In this document: in pieces, positions 1-6,279 of the stretch
How positions within the stretch are numbered: the first letter of the stretch is position 1
Layout of the letters: every line of letters starts with the position of its first letter
DNA from: Bacteroidota bacterium
GTDB taxonomy: Bacteria; Bacteroidota; Bacteroidia; Chitinophagales; LD1
DNA length: 8,163 bases
NCBI GenBank assembly: GCA_018267355.1
Contig: JAFDYP010000602.1
Coordinates: 1-8,163, forward strand
Reading direction: 5' to 3'
The notes under the pieces: generated by a model
What the model was told of the DNA's origin: nothing
Seen by the model: the letters and a program-made list of their open reading frames with translations, nothing else
The model's database searches: none
Position numbers and translations under genes: made by a program

Positions 1-208
1 CTACTCCTTCACCCTCTACTATCTCTACACCGCCTATACCGTTGGTGATGATCCACCGTCTGGAGAGTAGCTGTACGGTATGATCATTATGATTAGAGAT
101 GCTGATCTTATAGGCAAACACAAAGCGATTCTCATCCGGTGCAGAGTGGCCATCCTGATACATTGTCTGCACGGAGACCTCTATACCTGCTGTGATTTCT
201 GTGACCAT
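1..208 (-). CDS. apaG: ApaG domain protein, N-terminal part (cut by window edge)
   Basis: The reverse strand from an ATG at 208 reads 69 codons without a stop before running off the window. The peptide has the ApaG hallmarks: an N-terminal strand (MVTEITAGIEVSV), a core FVFAYKISISN, then DHTVQLLSRRWIITN and a following VEIVEGEGV. In ApaG/DUF525 proteins this last segment precedes the G-rich turn, so about half of the usual ~125-130 residues are present. The family has a small fibronectin-III-like beta-sandwich fold and was linked genetically to cobalt/magnesium phenotypes in enterobacteria. Its biochemical role is not settled. It lies 130 bp downstream of gmk on the same strand and has its own possible promoter, so it need not be in the gmk operon. 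Family assignment is strong; function is not shown by the sequence. Confidence 0.9.
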   Translation of the reverse strand, partial: MVTEITAGIEVSVQTMYQDGHSAPDENRFVFAYKISISNHNDHTVQLLSRRWIITNGIGGVEIVEGEGV

Positions 209-227
209 GGCTGAGGGATTTATGACC

Positions 228-258
228 CGAAGTTATAAACGGAAACGATACCGCCAAG
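228..258 (-). promoter_or_regulatory. Possible apaG promoter (Bacteroidota type)
   Basis: On the minus strand, TAACTTCG (positions 235-228) differs by one base from the -7 consensus TAnnTTTG. A TTG (257-255) lies 19 bp upstream, in the -33 position. The -7 box ends 20 nt before the apaG ATG. The match is imperfect, so this is a candidate only. Confidence 0.35.
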
Positions 259-287
259 GGTTCTGCAAAAAAATAAACGCAACAGAT

Positions 288-317
288 ATTGACATGCATC
301 TATGCATGAAAGTCAAT
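288..317. repeat. Two-part inverted repeat between gmk and apaG
   Basis: ATTGAC (288-293) and ATGCAT (294-299) are mirrored by ATGCAT (302-307) and GTCAAT (312-317). The loop is 2 nt and there is a one-sided 4-nt bulge (GAAA). In the direction of gmk transcription, a T-rich tract (277-264) follows about 11 nt after the stem. It could be a loose terminator for the yicC-gmk transcript or a protein-binding palindrome, but the T-run is too far from the stem for a classic intrinsic terminator. Confidence 0.4.
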
Positions 318-338
318 AGAGTACAGATGTGATTTTGC

Positions 339-953
339 CTAGTGGGCCGGATGGGCCTCTGCTTTTTTCAGGAAGTTTGTGATCACATTCTTGACATTCA
401 TAAATGCGATGTCAAAATCATCATTCACCACTACCTTATCTGCCTTGTCTCTGTAGGACAGTTCTTGCTCAGCTTTTTTGATGCGCTTCTTGAGGCTGTC
501 TTTGCTTTCAGTGTTGCGGTTCTCCAGGCGGCGCGCCAGTGTTTCTTTGTCCGGCGGCGCGATGAATATCACCAGTGCATCATTGCCGTAGGCTTTCTTG
601 ATATTCTCAGCGCCTTTCACATCCATGTCAAAGAGGGCTATCTTCCTCTGGCTCCAGATGCGCTCTATCTCACTGCGCAAGGTGCCGTAGTGCTGACCCG
701 GGTATACCTCCTCATGCTCTACCAGGTCACCCCTCTGCACGCGCTGCTGAAATTCATTGTGCGTCACAAAGTAGTAGTCCTTGCCATCCATCTCGCCTTC
801 GCGCCGCTCACGGGTAGTGAGGGATATACTGAAAGCCAGATCTATGCGCTGCTTGATCAGTTTGCGCACGATGGTAGACTTGCCGGCACCTGACGGGGCG
901 GTGATGACGATGATCTTTTTAGGAGGTACTACTACGTGAAAGTCGTGAGACAT
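339..953 (-). CDS. gmk: Guanylate kinase
   Basis: Catalyses ATP-dependent phosphorylation of GMP (and dGMP) to GDP in the cytoplasm, an essential step of guanine nucleotide synthesis. The 204-residue product has the full family layout. The P-loop is APSGAGKST at residues 19-27. The GMP-binding segment includes SLTTRERREGE (44-54), DYYFV (59-63) and YGT (89-91). The Walker-B-like strand FDMDVKGA is at 108-115. The lid RRLENRNTES (141-150) comes before the C-terminal helices. Length matches the usual 190-210. The ATG at 953 lies 4 nt after the yicC stop codon, so the two genes are almost certainly co-transcribed. The N-terminal ~10 residues before the first strand vary in the family, so the start is supported mainly by the tight spacing. 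Confidence 0.97.
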   Translation of the reverse strand: MSHDFHVVVPPKKIIVITAPSGAGKSTIVRKLIKQRIDLAFSISLTTRERREGEMDGKDYYFVTHNEFQQRVQRGDLVEHEEVYPGQHYGTLRSEIERIWSQRKIALFDMDVKGAENIKKAYGNDALVIFIAPPDKETLARRLENRNTESKDSLKKRIKKAEQELSYRDKADKVVVNDDFDIAFMNVKNVITNFLKKAEAHPAH

Positions 954-957
954 AAGG

Positions 958-1869
958 CTATGATTTGGAGCCGCTAATTTGATAAAAAAATCCGAGTATA
1001 TTATTGATCTGCTCTTTGATCTTCTCGAGCTCGTCTTTCATATTGACCACCAGCTTCTGTATGGGTGCGTGGCTGGCCTTGGAGCCGAGTGTATTGATCT
1101 CGCGGCCTATCTCCTGAGAGATAAAGTTCAGCTTCCGGCCCTTCATATCATCCTTGCCGGCCATCACCTCGCGGTAGTACTCGCAGTGAGCCTTCAGGCG
1201 GGTCAGCTCCTCGGTGATGTCGAGCTTCTCTATATAGTACACCAGCTCCTGCTCCAGGCGGTTAGGGTCTATTTTGTCTTTGCCTATGGCAGCCTCTACG
1301 CTGGTCTCCAGGCGGGCCTTGATCTCGGCTACACGCTCGCGGTCCATAGTGCGGACTTCCTGCGCATATTTGTCTATGAGGGCTATACGCTGGAGCATAT
1401 CAACGGCCAGTATCTTGCCCTCGTCCGCGCGGAAGCCGTTTAGGCCTTCCAGGGCCTGCATGATGGCTTTTTCTATGGCCTTCCATTCTTCTTCGTCAGA
1501 CTCCTCAGCAGCACTGGCCGCTATCTCCGGTAGCTGGAGGATAGTAGATAGAAGTTCATTGGAGGGTGCCCCTACTTCATCAGCTATCTGCCGCAGCTCC
1601 TGGTAGTAGGCCTTGATCACACGCTTATTGAGCAGTACCTCGGGGGTGTGGTCTTCTTTCTCTATCGTCACATAGACATCTACTTTGCCGCGCTGTAGCT
1701 TCTCCTGTATCAGCGTGCGCAGGTTGTACTCCTGCTCCCGAAACTGGGTAGTGAACTTCAGGGATAGGTCGAGGCCTTTCTGGCTATTGAGAGAACGCAC
1801 TTCGGCTATGATCGTCTTATTTTTGAAGGCCACCTGGGCCTTGCCGAAGCCCGTCATGGAATACAGCAT
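958..1869 (-). CDS. yicC: YicC-family endoribonuclease-type protein
   Basis: A 303-residue protein beginning MLYSMTGFGKA, the conserved opening of the YicC_N domain. It ends with the DUF1732 region, whose signature LNFISQEIGREINTLGSKASHAPIQ is followed by VVNMKDELEKIKEQINNI. Two acidic/helical stretches lie between them. Enterobacterial YicC has been reported as an RNA endonuclease acting on the small RNA RyhB; whether the Bacteroidota protein has the same substrate is unknown. I chose the ATG at 1869 because conserved YicC proteins start there. An in-frame TTG at 1887 would add six residues but sits in the short divergent promoter region. The gene is followed after 4 nt by gmk, a recurrent pairing in bacteria. 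The opposite-strand TPR gene starts only 44 bp upstream. Confidence 0.95.
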   Translation of the reverse strand: MLYSMTGFGKAQVAFKNKTIIAEVRSLNSQKGLDLSLKFTTQFREQEYNLRTLIQEKLQRGKVDVYVTIEKEDHTPEVLLNKRVIKAYYQELRQIADEVGAPSNELLSTILQLPEIAASAAEESDEEEWKAIEKAIMQALEGLNGFRADEGKILAVDMLQRIALIDKYAQEVRTMDRERVAEIKARLETSVEAAIGKDKIDPNRLEQELVYYIEKLDITEELTRLKAHCEYYREVMAGKDDMKGRKLNFISQEIGREINTLGSKASHAPIQKLVVNMKDELEKIKEQINNILGFFYQISGSKS

Positions 1870-1901
1870 CGCAGATATTTTACGCAATATACAAATGATT
1901 A

Positions 1902-1909
1902 TACTTTTG
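1902..1909 (+). promoter_or_regulatory. -7 promoter element of the TPR gene
   Basis: TACTTTTG is a perfect TAnnTTTG match and ends only 4 nt before the ATG at 1914. If used, transcription would start at or within a few bases of the start codon, giving a leaderless or near-leaderless mRNA. The -33 region has only a weak TTTA (about 1878-1881). Confidence 0.5.
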
Positions 1910-1913
1910 GGCT

Positions 1914-3326
1914 ATGGCAAAAACGCTTCTATCCCTGCTCCTGGCGCTGGTGGTACTCACTGCTGCGGCACAGGAGGCTATCGTCAATCAGGCTACCCTG
2001 CTCATAGCTGAAGGCAAATACAAAGACGCCGAAGGCTACCTGGACTCTATCCTGCACGCTGAACCAAAGAATGTCACTGCCCTGATGATGAAGGGCAATG
2101 TGCTACTGAACTATGCACTCATAGAGACGCCGGCCCTGCATATCATCACGCCTGAAGATGAATCCATCCTCAGTCCTGACCTGGCCGGCCTGAGCGATAA
2201 TGTGACCGTGGTGCCACAGGCAGCTGCCAGGCAGATAGCCAGCCTGTGGCTACAGGGCATCGCTATAGACTCCTCGCGGCTGGACCTGCGCAAGGGCCTC
2301 TGCAGCCTCTACGCCATGGCGCTGATGCATGATGAGCTGCTCGCCTACCTGCCTGTCATGAAGGCCTACACACAGGATATAGGCGACAACTTTGCCTATA
2401 CACTGGCTGACTATGCACGGCTGCTGCATGAGCGTGGAGATACCGCGGGGGCTTACCGTGTTTATCGCAGCGTGATGGCACTATACCCCTCTGTGCAGGG
2501 GCTGAATTGTACCCTTGCCTCGCTGTACTTCTCCTCAGGAGACCTGGCTAACGCTAAAACATATGCAGCACGCGGTCTGTACAGCGCGGCTACCGATAAA
2601 GATGCCTGCGCTGATGCCCGCGACATCTATACGCTCATCGCACCCATAGACTCTGTACCTGCCATGCTGGCTGCCACTGAGCCTGATACTGTATATGGAG
2701 ATCATCTTTTCTACTGGGGCCTGTATAAATACGCCCATCATGACAATGCGTGGAAGAAAGACATCAACGGCTACCTTGATAAGTTTCAAGTGGCTGCTGA
2801 TAGCAATCAGGTATTTGAGGCGGCACTATATCTGGCCACTGACCCGGAGTCAGATACGTATCACGGCCTGCTCTCCCTGCTCACCTACCATATAGGGGAC
2901 TATGGCGCGCGCCTGGTCACTACCCGCCTCCGTCATGACTTCGCCGATAGTGTGCTGCCATTCATCATAGAGGCGCAGGTGCTGATCAACGATAAGCGGT
3001 ACAAAGATGCGGCGACGCTTCTGGATGGCTACATGGCAAAGCACCGCCCCACTGACGATGTGCAGCTGTACTATGCCTACGCCCTATACCAATCTGCTGA
3101 GTATAAAACATCGATCGCTGCGTGGTCTGTCTATATAGATCAGCAAAAGAGAGCCGGCAATACAGCGGATAGTACGCTGGCTGTTCCGTATTACTATATA
3201 GGTCGCGCCTGCTGGCGCTTGGGTGACAGGCAAAAGGCCGGAGACTACTTTGCTAAGATACTGGCGGGCAAAGACGACTCAAAGTATGCGTACCTGGCTA
3301 AGCTCTCTCTGGAGGCGCTGAAGTGA
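1914..3326 (+). CDS. Secreted TPR-repeat protein of unknown function
   Basis: A 470-residue protein with a clear Sec signal peptide: a lysine at position 3, a hydrophobic core (LLSLLLALVVL, 5-15) and a likely cleavage after TAAA (19/20). It is therefore periplasmic or surface-exposed rather than cytoplasmic. TPR-like helix pairs are visible near 24-57 (QATLLIAEGKYKDAEGYLDS), 163-192, 195-225, 345-378 (EAQVLINDKRYKDAATLLDG), 385-411 and 424-450 (YYYIGRACWRLGDRQKAGDY). The middle, 230-340, is less regular. TPR arrays mediate protein-protein contacts; no enzymatic motif is visible. The gene diverges from yicC and its TGA abuts the DUF502 stop codon on the other strand. Many Bacteroidota carry such single TPR lipoprotein/secreted scaffolds, but I cannot name a specific family. 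ATG is preferred because it gives the signal peptide directly. Confidence 0.85.
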   Translation: MAKTLLSLLLALVVLTAAAQEAIVNQATLLIAEGKYKDAEGYLDSILHAEPKNVTALMMKGNVLLNYALIETPALHIITPEDESILSPDLAGLSDNVTVVPQAAARQIASLWLQGIAIDSSRLDLRKGLCSLYAMALMHDELLAYLPVMKAYTQDIGDNFAYTLADYARLLHERGDTAGAYRVYRSVMALYPSVQGLNCTLASLYFSSGDLANAKTYAARGLYSAATDKDACADARDIYTLIAPIDSVPAMLAATEPDTVYGDHLFYWGLYKYAHHDNAWKKDINGYLDKFQVAADSNQVFEAALYLATDPESDTYHGLLSLLTYHIGDYGARLVTTRLRHDFADSVLPFIIEAQVLINDKRYKDAATLLDGYMAKHRPTDDVQLYYAYALYQSAEYKTSIAAWSVYIDQQKRAGNTADSTLAVPYYYIGRACWRLGDRQKAGDYFAKILAGKDDSKYAYLAKLSLEALK

Positions 3327-3992
3327 TCAAAGTACTTCCCTGCCCTCTACCGGTGGTGTGGGTTGCGGCGCTTTATCTTCCGGTACCTCCATCACGCCGC
3401 CGGAGAGGATATACTTCATAGCGTGGGCTGAGCCTACATGAGGGAGCGTCTGCACCAGGTCTTTGTCTACCACATACAGGTTGCCGGTGAAGCCATACGA
3501 GTCGGGGCAGTATACAGCTACTTTGTCTTTGATATCAAACTCCTCCATATCATCCTGCGTGATGAAGCCCATACGGTAGAGACCTGTGGCCCTGCCCATC
3601 TCCATGATCACAGGGCGGTTGAACTTCTTCTTATTGCTGATAAAGGCGGAGATAAAGTCCTTGAAGGAGGAGTAGATATCCTTGACCAGCGGCGTATGCT
3701 CCAGCAGGTTTTCTATGATCTCCATGAGCGGCCTGACGATCACTGTAGAGCCCAGGAAGCCTATCAGCGTGATGAACGCTACAAAAATGATGATCCCGAT
3801 ACCGGGAAAGCTGAAATGCAGGAAGCGCTGAAAGAGCGGCTTGGTATTGCTATCAAAGAGGTCGAATATCTGATAGATGGCCCAGAAGGTGAAGAACGCC
3901 GGACCCACCAGCAGCAGGCCCTGCAGGAAATAGGAGCCGAGGCGGCGGCCCAGATTCTTTCTTTTCTCCCTCAGGTCTGTGATGCTGGTCAT
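3327..3992 (-). CDS. DUF502-family membrane protein
   Basis: A 221-residue inner-membrane protein typical of DUF502. A basic N-terminus (REKRKNLGRRL) leads into a first membrane helix at about 20-45 (LQGLLLVGPAFFTFWAIYQIF). A short acidic/polar loop follows, then a second helix at about 63-88 (FPGIGIIIFVAFITLIGFLGSTVIV). The conserved segment TPLVKDIYSSFKDFISAF (98-116) follows the helices, then the soluble beta-rich half with YRMGFITQDD and VYCPDSYGFTGNLYVV. In the family this part ends with a Val/Ser-rich strand near the SGGV seen here. The biochemical function is unknown. It is transcribed divergently from the PagL-like gene across an 82-bp gap holding two promoter elements. The C-terminal ~15 residues are Pro/Glu-rich. 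Family call is firm, function open. Confidence 0.9.
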   Translation of the reverse strand: MTSITDLREKRKNLGRRLGSYFLQGLLLVGPAFFTFWAIYQIFDLFDSNTKPLFQRFLHFSFPGIGIIIFVAFITLIGFLGSTVIVRPLMEIIENLLEHTPLVKDIYSSFKDFISAFISNKKKFNRPVIMEMGRATGLYRMGFITQDDMEEFDIKDKVAVYCPDSYGFTGNLYVVDKDLVQTLPHVGSAHAMKYILSGGVMEVPEDKAPQPTPPVEGREVL

Positions 3993-4000
3993 ATATGCTG

Positions 4001-4008
4001 CAAAGGTA
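4001..4008 (-). promoter_or_regulatory. -7 promoter element of the DUF502 gene
   Basis: On the minus strand this reads TACCTTTG, a perfect TAnnTTTG match. Only 8 nt separate it from the ATG at 3992, so the leader would be very short. No good TTG is seen 19 bp upstream. Confidence 0.5.
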
Positions 4009-4050
4009 CGGCAAAACAGATGCCACGGAAGTTTTTCCCTGCTTTTTCAG

Positions 4051-4058
4051 TAAGTTTG
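4051..4058 (+). promoter_or_regulatory. -7 promoter element of the PagL-like gene
   Basis: TAAGTTTG is a perfect TAnnTTTG match, 16 nt before the GTG start at 4075. It supports that unusual start codon over the next in-frame ATG (4099), which would remove most of the signal peptide. The -33 region is T-rich but lacks TTG. Confidence 0.5.
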
Positions 4059-4074
4059 GAGGGATAGCCATCAA

Positions 4075-5217
4075 GTGAAGCTCTACCTCCCTATACTCAT
4101 GATATTGGTGCTCGTGTCCGGCCTGCAGCCCGTGGGCGCGGCAAATGCGTCGGGCTCCTTTCGAGGGGGGCGGTGGGGTGTAGAGGCCTCGTATCTGGTG
4201 GGCAAGATCTTCAAGCATAGCCCCAAAGTAAACCATGTGCCGCACGAGTTATCCCAAGGCTTTCAGATAGACGTGTATAAGAAGACCCTGGGTGAGCAGC
4301 CCTGGCACAAGCCGCTGAACTTTCCTGAGTTTGGCGGTACGCTGCTCTTCATACGCTTTGGTGAGAACAAGGTATTTGGCGATGTGATCGCCCTCATGGG
4401 CTACGGCAAGTTCTACATGTACCGTAGCAAGGTAGTAGACCTGTACACACGCGTAGGCGCGGGCTACGGCTATATCACAAAGAAGTACGACTACCTGACC
4501 AATCCTACCAATAACCTGATCAGCTCCAATATCAACCTGAGTGTACAGATCAAGATCGGCGCCGAGTGGAAGCTGACTCCCAACGTGCAGCTGAGCTCCA
4601 CGTTTGCCTTTAATCACCTGTCAAACTCAGCGGCCAACCTGCCCAACTACGGCGCTAATCTCCTGATGGGCTCCATAGGGATCAAGGCCATACCGATGGT
4701 CAAAGACCTGTACTACAACTGCGAGCGCCATCGCGACTTCCTGCACAATGAGATAGCCGCCATGTATGTGCTGGGCATACAGGAAACCTATGGCTTCAAT
4801 GGCCCTAAGTTTCCCATACATAGTGCCGTACTCACCTACGCCCGCTATACTAGCCCCGGCAATAAGATATTTGGCGGCTTCTGCTATGAGTATGTGCGGG
4901 CGGTACATGACTTTCTCAACTATAATGAGATCACGACCCGCTACTCTCATACTATGGAGGCTACTACGGCCAGCTTTGTGGTGGGAGATGAGATCATGCT
5001 TGGGCGCGTGGGCATGTACTACTCTGCCGGTATCTATCTGTGGAAGGACTACGCTACGATCAATCCGATGTACTTCCGCCTCGGGGCCAATGTATACTTT
5101 GCACAGTTTGGCAGGAAGCATGCATTCAAACTCTTTGGAGGCAACTATGTGAAGGCGCACACCTCTGTAGCCCAGTCCAATCAGTTCAGCCTGGGGGGCT
5201 CTGTAGCCTTTAGGTAG
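4075..5217 (+). CDS. PagL/acyloxyacyl-hydrolase-like outer-membrane barrel protein
   Basis: A 380-residue exported protein starting with GTG. The signal peptide MKLYLPILMILVLVSG ends near GAANA (22-25). The body alternates polar and aromatic/hydrophobic residues as in an outer-membrane beta-barrel, and the last strand ends in SVAFR. Residues 180-195 carry the lipid A 3-O-deacylase (PagL) signature: N-H181-L-S183-N, then N-L-P-N-Y-G. His and Ser of the catalytic triad are thus present. The position 14 residues after His, where Pseudomonas PagL has its catalytic Glu, is Asn195 (codon 4657-4659). At 380 residues it is about twice the size of PagL, and the C-terminal half (about 220-380) has a further barrel-like set of strands. 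Bacteroidota encode long proteins of this kind annotated as acyloxyacyl hydrolase. Lipid A deacylation is therefore possible but uncertain given the missing acidic residue. Confidence 0.78.
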   Translation: MKLYLPILMILVLVSGLQPVGAANASGSFRGGRWGVEASYLVGKIFKHSPKVNHVPHELSQGFQIDVYKKTLGEQPWHKPLNFPEFGGTLLFIRFGENKVFGDVIALMGYGKFYMYRSKVVDLYTRVGAGYGYITKKYDYLTNPTNNLISSNINLSVQIKIGAEWKLTPNVQLSSTFAFNHLSNSAANLPNYGANLLMGSIGIKAIPMVKDLYYNCERHRDFLHNEIAAMYVLGIQETYGFNGPKFPIHSAVLTYARYTSPGNKIFGGFCYEYVRAVHDFLNYNEITTRYSHTMEATTASFVVGDEIMLGRVGMYYSAGIYLWKDYATINPMYFRLGANVYFAQFGRKHAFKLFGGNYVKAHTSVAQSNQFSLGGSVAFR

Positions 5218-5228
5218 GGACTCTACCT
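5212..5228. repeat. Small hairpin spanning two convergent stop codons
   Basis: AGGTAG (5212-5217) and CTACCT (5223-5228) form a 6-bp stem with a 5-nt loop. The TAG of the PagL-like gene lies in one arm and the TAG of rnpA (read on the other strand) in the other. There is no T-run on either side, so it is at best a weak bidirectional terminator and may be coincidental. Confidence 0.35.
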
Positions 5229-5633
5229 GATCACTCTGGCCCGTAGTTTTACCAGCAGTTCTGACACATTCTTTTGCACGACGGCGTGGGCGGGGACTTC
5301 CTTACCCTTATAGATCCACATCAGGGCCAGCTGCTTATGAGCGGTGGCCAGCAGCATGTATAGGGCCTGCTTCTCATGCCTGTACGCCTCGCGCAGCAGG
5401 CGCTTGACACGGTTGCGGTCGGTGGCGTGTTTGAAGTACTTCTTTGGGACGCTGAAGGCTGCCTGAGCGGGGTAAAAAGTAGGCAGCGTACACTCCAAAT
5501 AGACGAGGGTAAACCCGTTTTGTGAAACGGACTTACCCTCGCTAAATAGTTTATCCAGTAATACCTCACGGCTCAGCCTTTCCTCTTTGCCCAGAGACCG
5601 CGACGCCGGATGGCGTGCAGGATCATAAGGCAC
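5223..5633 (-). CDS. rnpA: Ribonuclease P protein component
   Basis: The protein cofactor of RNase P binds the catalytic RNA and helps 5' maturation of tRNA precursors. The RNR signature DRNRVKRLLREAYR is clear (RNR at residues 73-75 counted from the GTG start), preceded by the conserved FSVPKKYFKHA strand-turn and by the N-terminal FGKEERL-like helix start (SLGKEERLS). With the GTG at 5633 the product has 136 residues, normal for Bacteroidota, and starts 22 nt after the rpmH stop. The same frame stays open up to an ATG at 5735 inside rpmH. That start would give 170 residues with a Ser/Ala/Pro/Gly-rich extension and an 80-nt overlap with rpmH. No ATG lies between it and the conserved core, so the start is unresolved; I favour GTG. 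Probably co-transcribed with rpmH. Confidence 0.92.
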   Translation of the reverse strand: MPYDPARHPASRSLGKEERLSREVLLDKLFSEGKSVSQNGFTLVYLECTLPTFYPAQAAFSVPKKYFKHATDRNRVKRLLREAYRHEKQALYMLLATAHKQLALMWIYKGKEVPAHAVVQKNVSELLVKLRARVIR

Positions 5634-5655
5634 AGGACTGGCTGCGGCCGGGTTA

Positions 5656-5811
5656 TTACTTGAGCCTTGTTTCGCTGGAGACAGTGAGCTTTTTGCGGCC
5701 CCTTGCCCTTCTGCGTGCAATGACTTTTCTTCCATTCTTAGTGCTCATTCTCTCTCTGAAGCCGTGCTTGTTGATCCTCTTGCGGCGGCTAGGCTGAAAC
5801 GTTCTTTTCAT
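5656..5811 (-). CDS. rpmH: 50S ribosomal protein L34
   Basis: The reverse strand from ATG 5811 encodes a 51-residue, Arg/Lys-rich protein. It opens [22 protein letters not shown], with the break [21 protein letters not shown] following directly; this is unmistakable L34. The C-terminus [10 protein letters not shown] is slightly longer than in E. coli, as usual in Bacteroidota. It ends in a double stop (TAATAA). L34 is part of the large ribosomal subunit, and its gene lies directly upstream of rnpA in most bacteria, as here. A perfect TAnnTTTG promoter element lies 37 nt upstream. The rnpA frame is open through the last 80 nt of this gene. Confidence 0.97.
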   Translation of the reverse strand: MKRTFQPSRRKRINKHGFRERMSTKNGRKVIARRRARGRKKLTVSSETRLK

Positions 5812-5848
5812 CGCTTATGAAGTTATTGGTATTTTCCCAAAAGGGAGG

Positions 5849-5856
5849 CAAAACTA
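5849..5856 (-). promoter_or_regulatory. -7 promoter element of rpmH-rnpA
   Basis: The minus strand reads TAGTTTTG, a perfect TAnnTTTG match. It ends 37 nt before the L34 ATG. The short leader contains a 4-bp hairpin TCCC-AAAA-GGGA (5835-5846 on the plus strand). A TTATG about 18 nt upstream is a poor -33 match. Confidence 0.55.
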
Positions 5857-5949
5857 CACATTTTTTCCACAAATCATAAGGGCGGGGGCTAAAAAGTTGG
5901 AATGAGGCTCATATAGAGGAGCTTATGTAGGGCAGGACTGGCCGGGGAG

Positions 5950-6033
5950 GCAAGTTTTCCGACTGTGGAGAGAGTGGCGAGGGACGAAGGGCGAGGGGCG
6001 GGGACCAGATAGCCGCAGCAAGTTTTCCGACTG
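5950..6033. repeat. Two copies of a 16-bp direct repeat
   Basis: GCAAGTTTTCCGACTG occurs exactly at 5950-5965 and 6018-6033, with start-to-start spacing of 68 bp. The spacing is not a multiple of three and the copies fall in different reading frames, so the repeat is not protein-driven. The intervening DNA is G/A-rich. It may be a fragment of a dispersed repeat family or a paired binding site. Confidence 0.6.
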
Positions 6034-6154
6034 AGCAGGAGGAGGGACAGGTCAGGACGGCGGCACAGATGACACCTACAGCCGCTGATATACAAGGAGA
6101 TAGATAGGGGTGGTGATGGCCTGGTGACCGTGTGGTATGACCATCCCTACCTAT

Positions 6155-6195
6155 GTAGCTGACTGTCAATGGCATCCAAGTAGCTGTAGGTCAAT
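6155..6195. repeat. Imperfect 16-bp direct repeat upstream of the 6280 gene
   Basis: GTAGCTGACTGTCAAT (6155-6170) and GTAGCTGTAGGTCAAT (6180-6195) match at 13 of 16 positions and are offset by 25 bp. They lie 56-96 bp upstream of the probable -7 box, where an activator or repressor could bind. Regulatory meaning is inferred only from position. Confidence 0.45.
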
Positions 6196-6250
6196 AATTT
6201 AAGTGGTGTTTGGTGAATAAGTAGGGGGCCGGGAAACGGGAGGTATTCGC

Positions 6251-6258
6251 TATGTTTG
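6251..6258 (+). promoter_or_regulatory. -7 promoter element of the 6280 gene
   Basis: TATGTTTG is a perfect TAnnTTTG match, 21 nt upstream of the ATG at 6280. The -33 region is G-rich without TTG, so expression may need an activator. Confidence 0.5.
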
Positions 6259-6279
6259 CAGGACTAAAAAACACATCCT

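Larger units (their letters stand above)
5857..6250. other. Gene-free intergenic region
   Basis: No credible gene is seen in 394 bp between the rpmH promoter and the promoter of the 6280 gene. The plus strand of 5920-6060 is strongly purine-rich (runs such as GGCGAGGGACGAAGGGCGAG). The two minus-strand open frames here (5889-6095 and 5909-6175) have low-complexity Pro/Ser/Leu products with no family resemblance. The region holds the repeats listed separately and a small dyad TGGT-ATG-ACCA at 6133-6143. It could be degraded sequence or house an unrecognised small RNA. Confidence 0.5.

Noticed and set aside
342..893. Plus-strand open frame opposite gmk
   Set aside because: It is the antisense of a well-conserved guanylate kinase and has no family resemblance of its own.
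1870..1887. Upstream TTG start for yicC
   Set aside because: YicC proteins begin at the M(L)YSMTGFG segment, which has an ATG at 1869.
5909..6175. Minus-strand open frame in the gene-free gap
   Set aside because: Low-complexity Ser/Pro/Leu product, no promoter, no recognisable domain, and two overlapping frames of similar quality.
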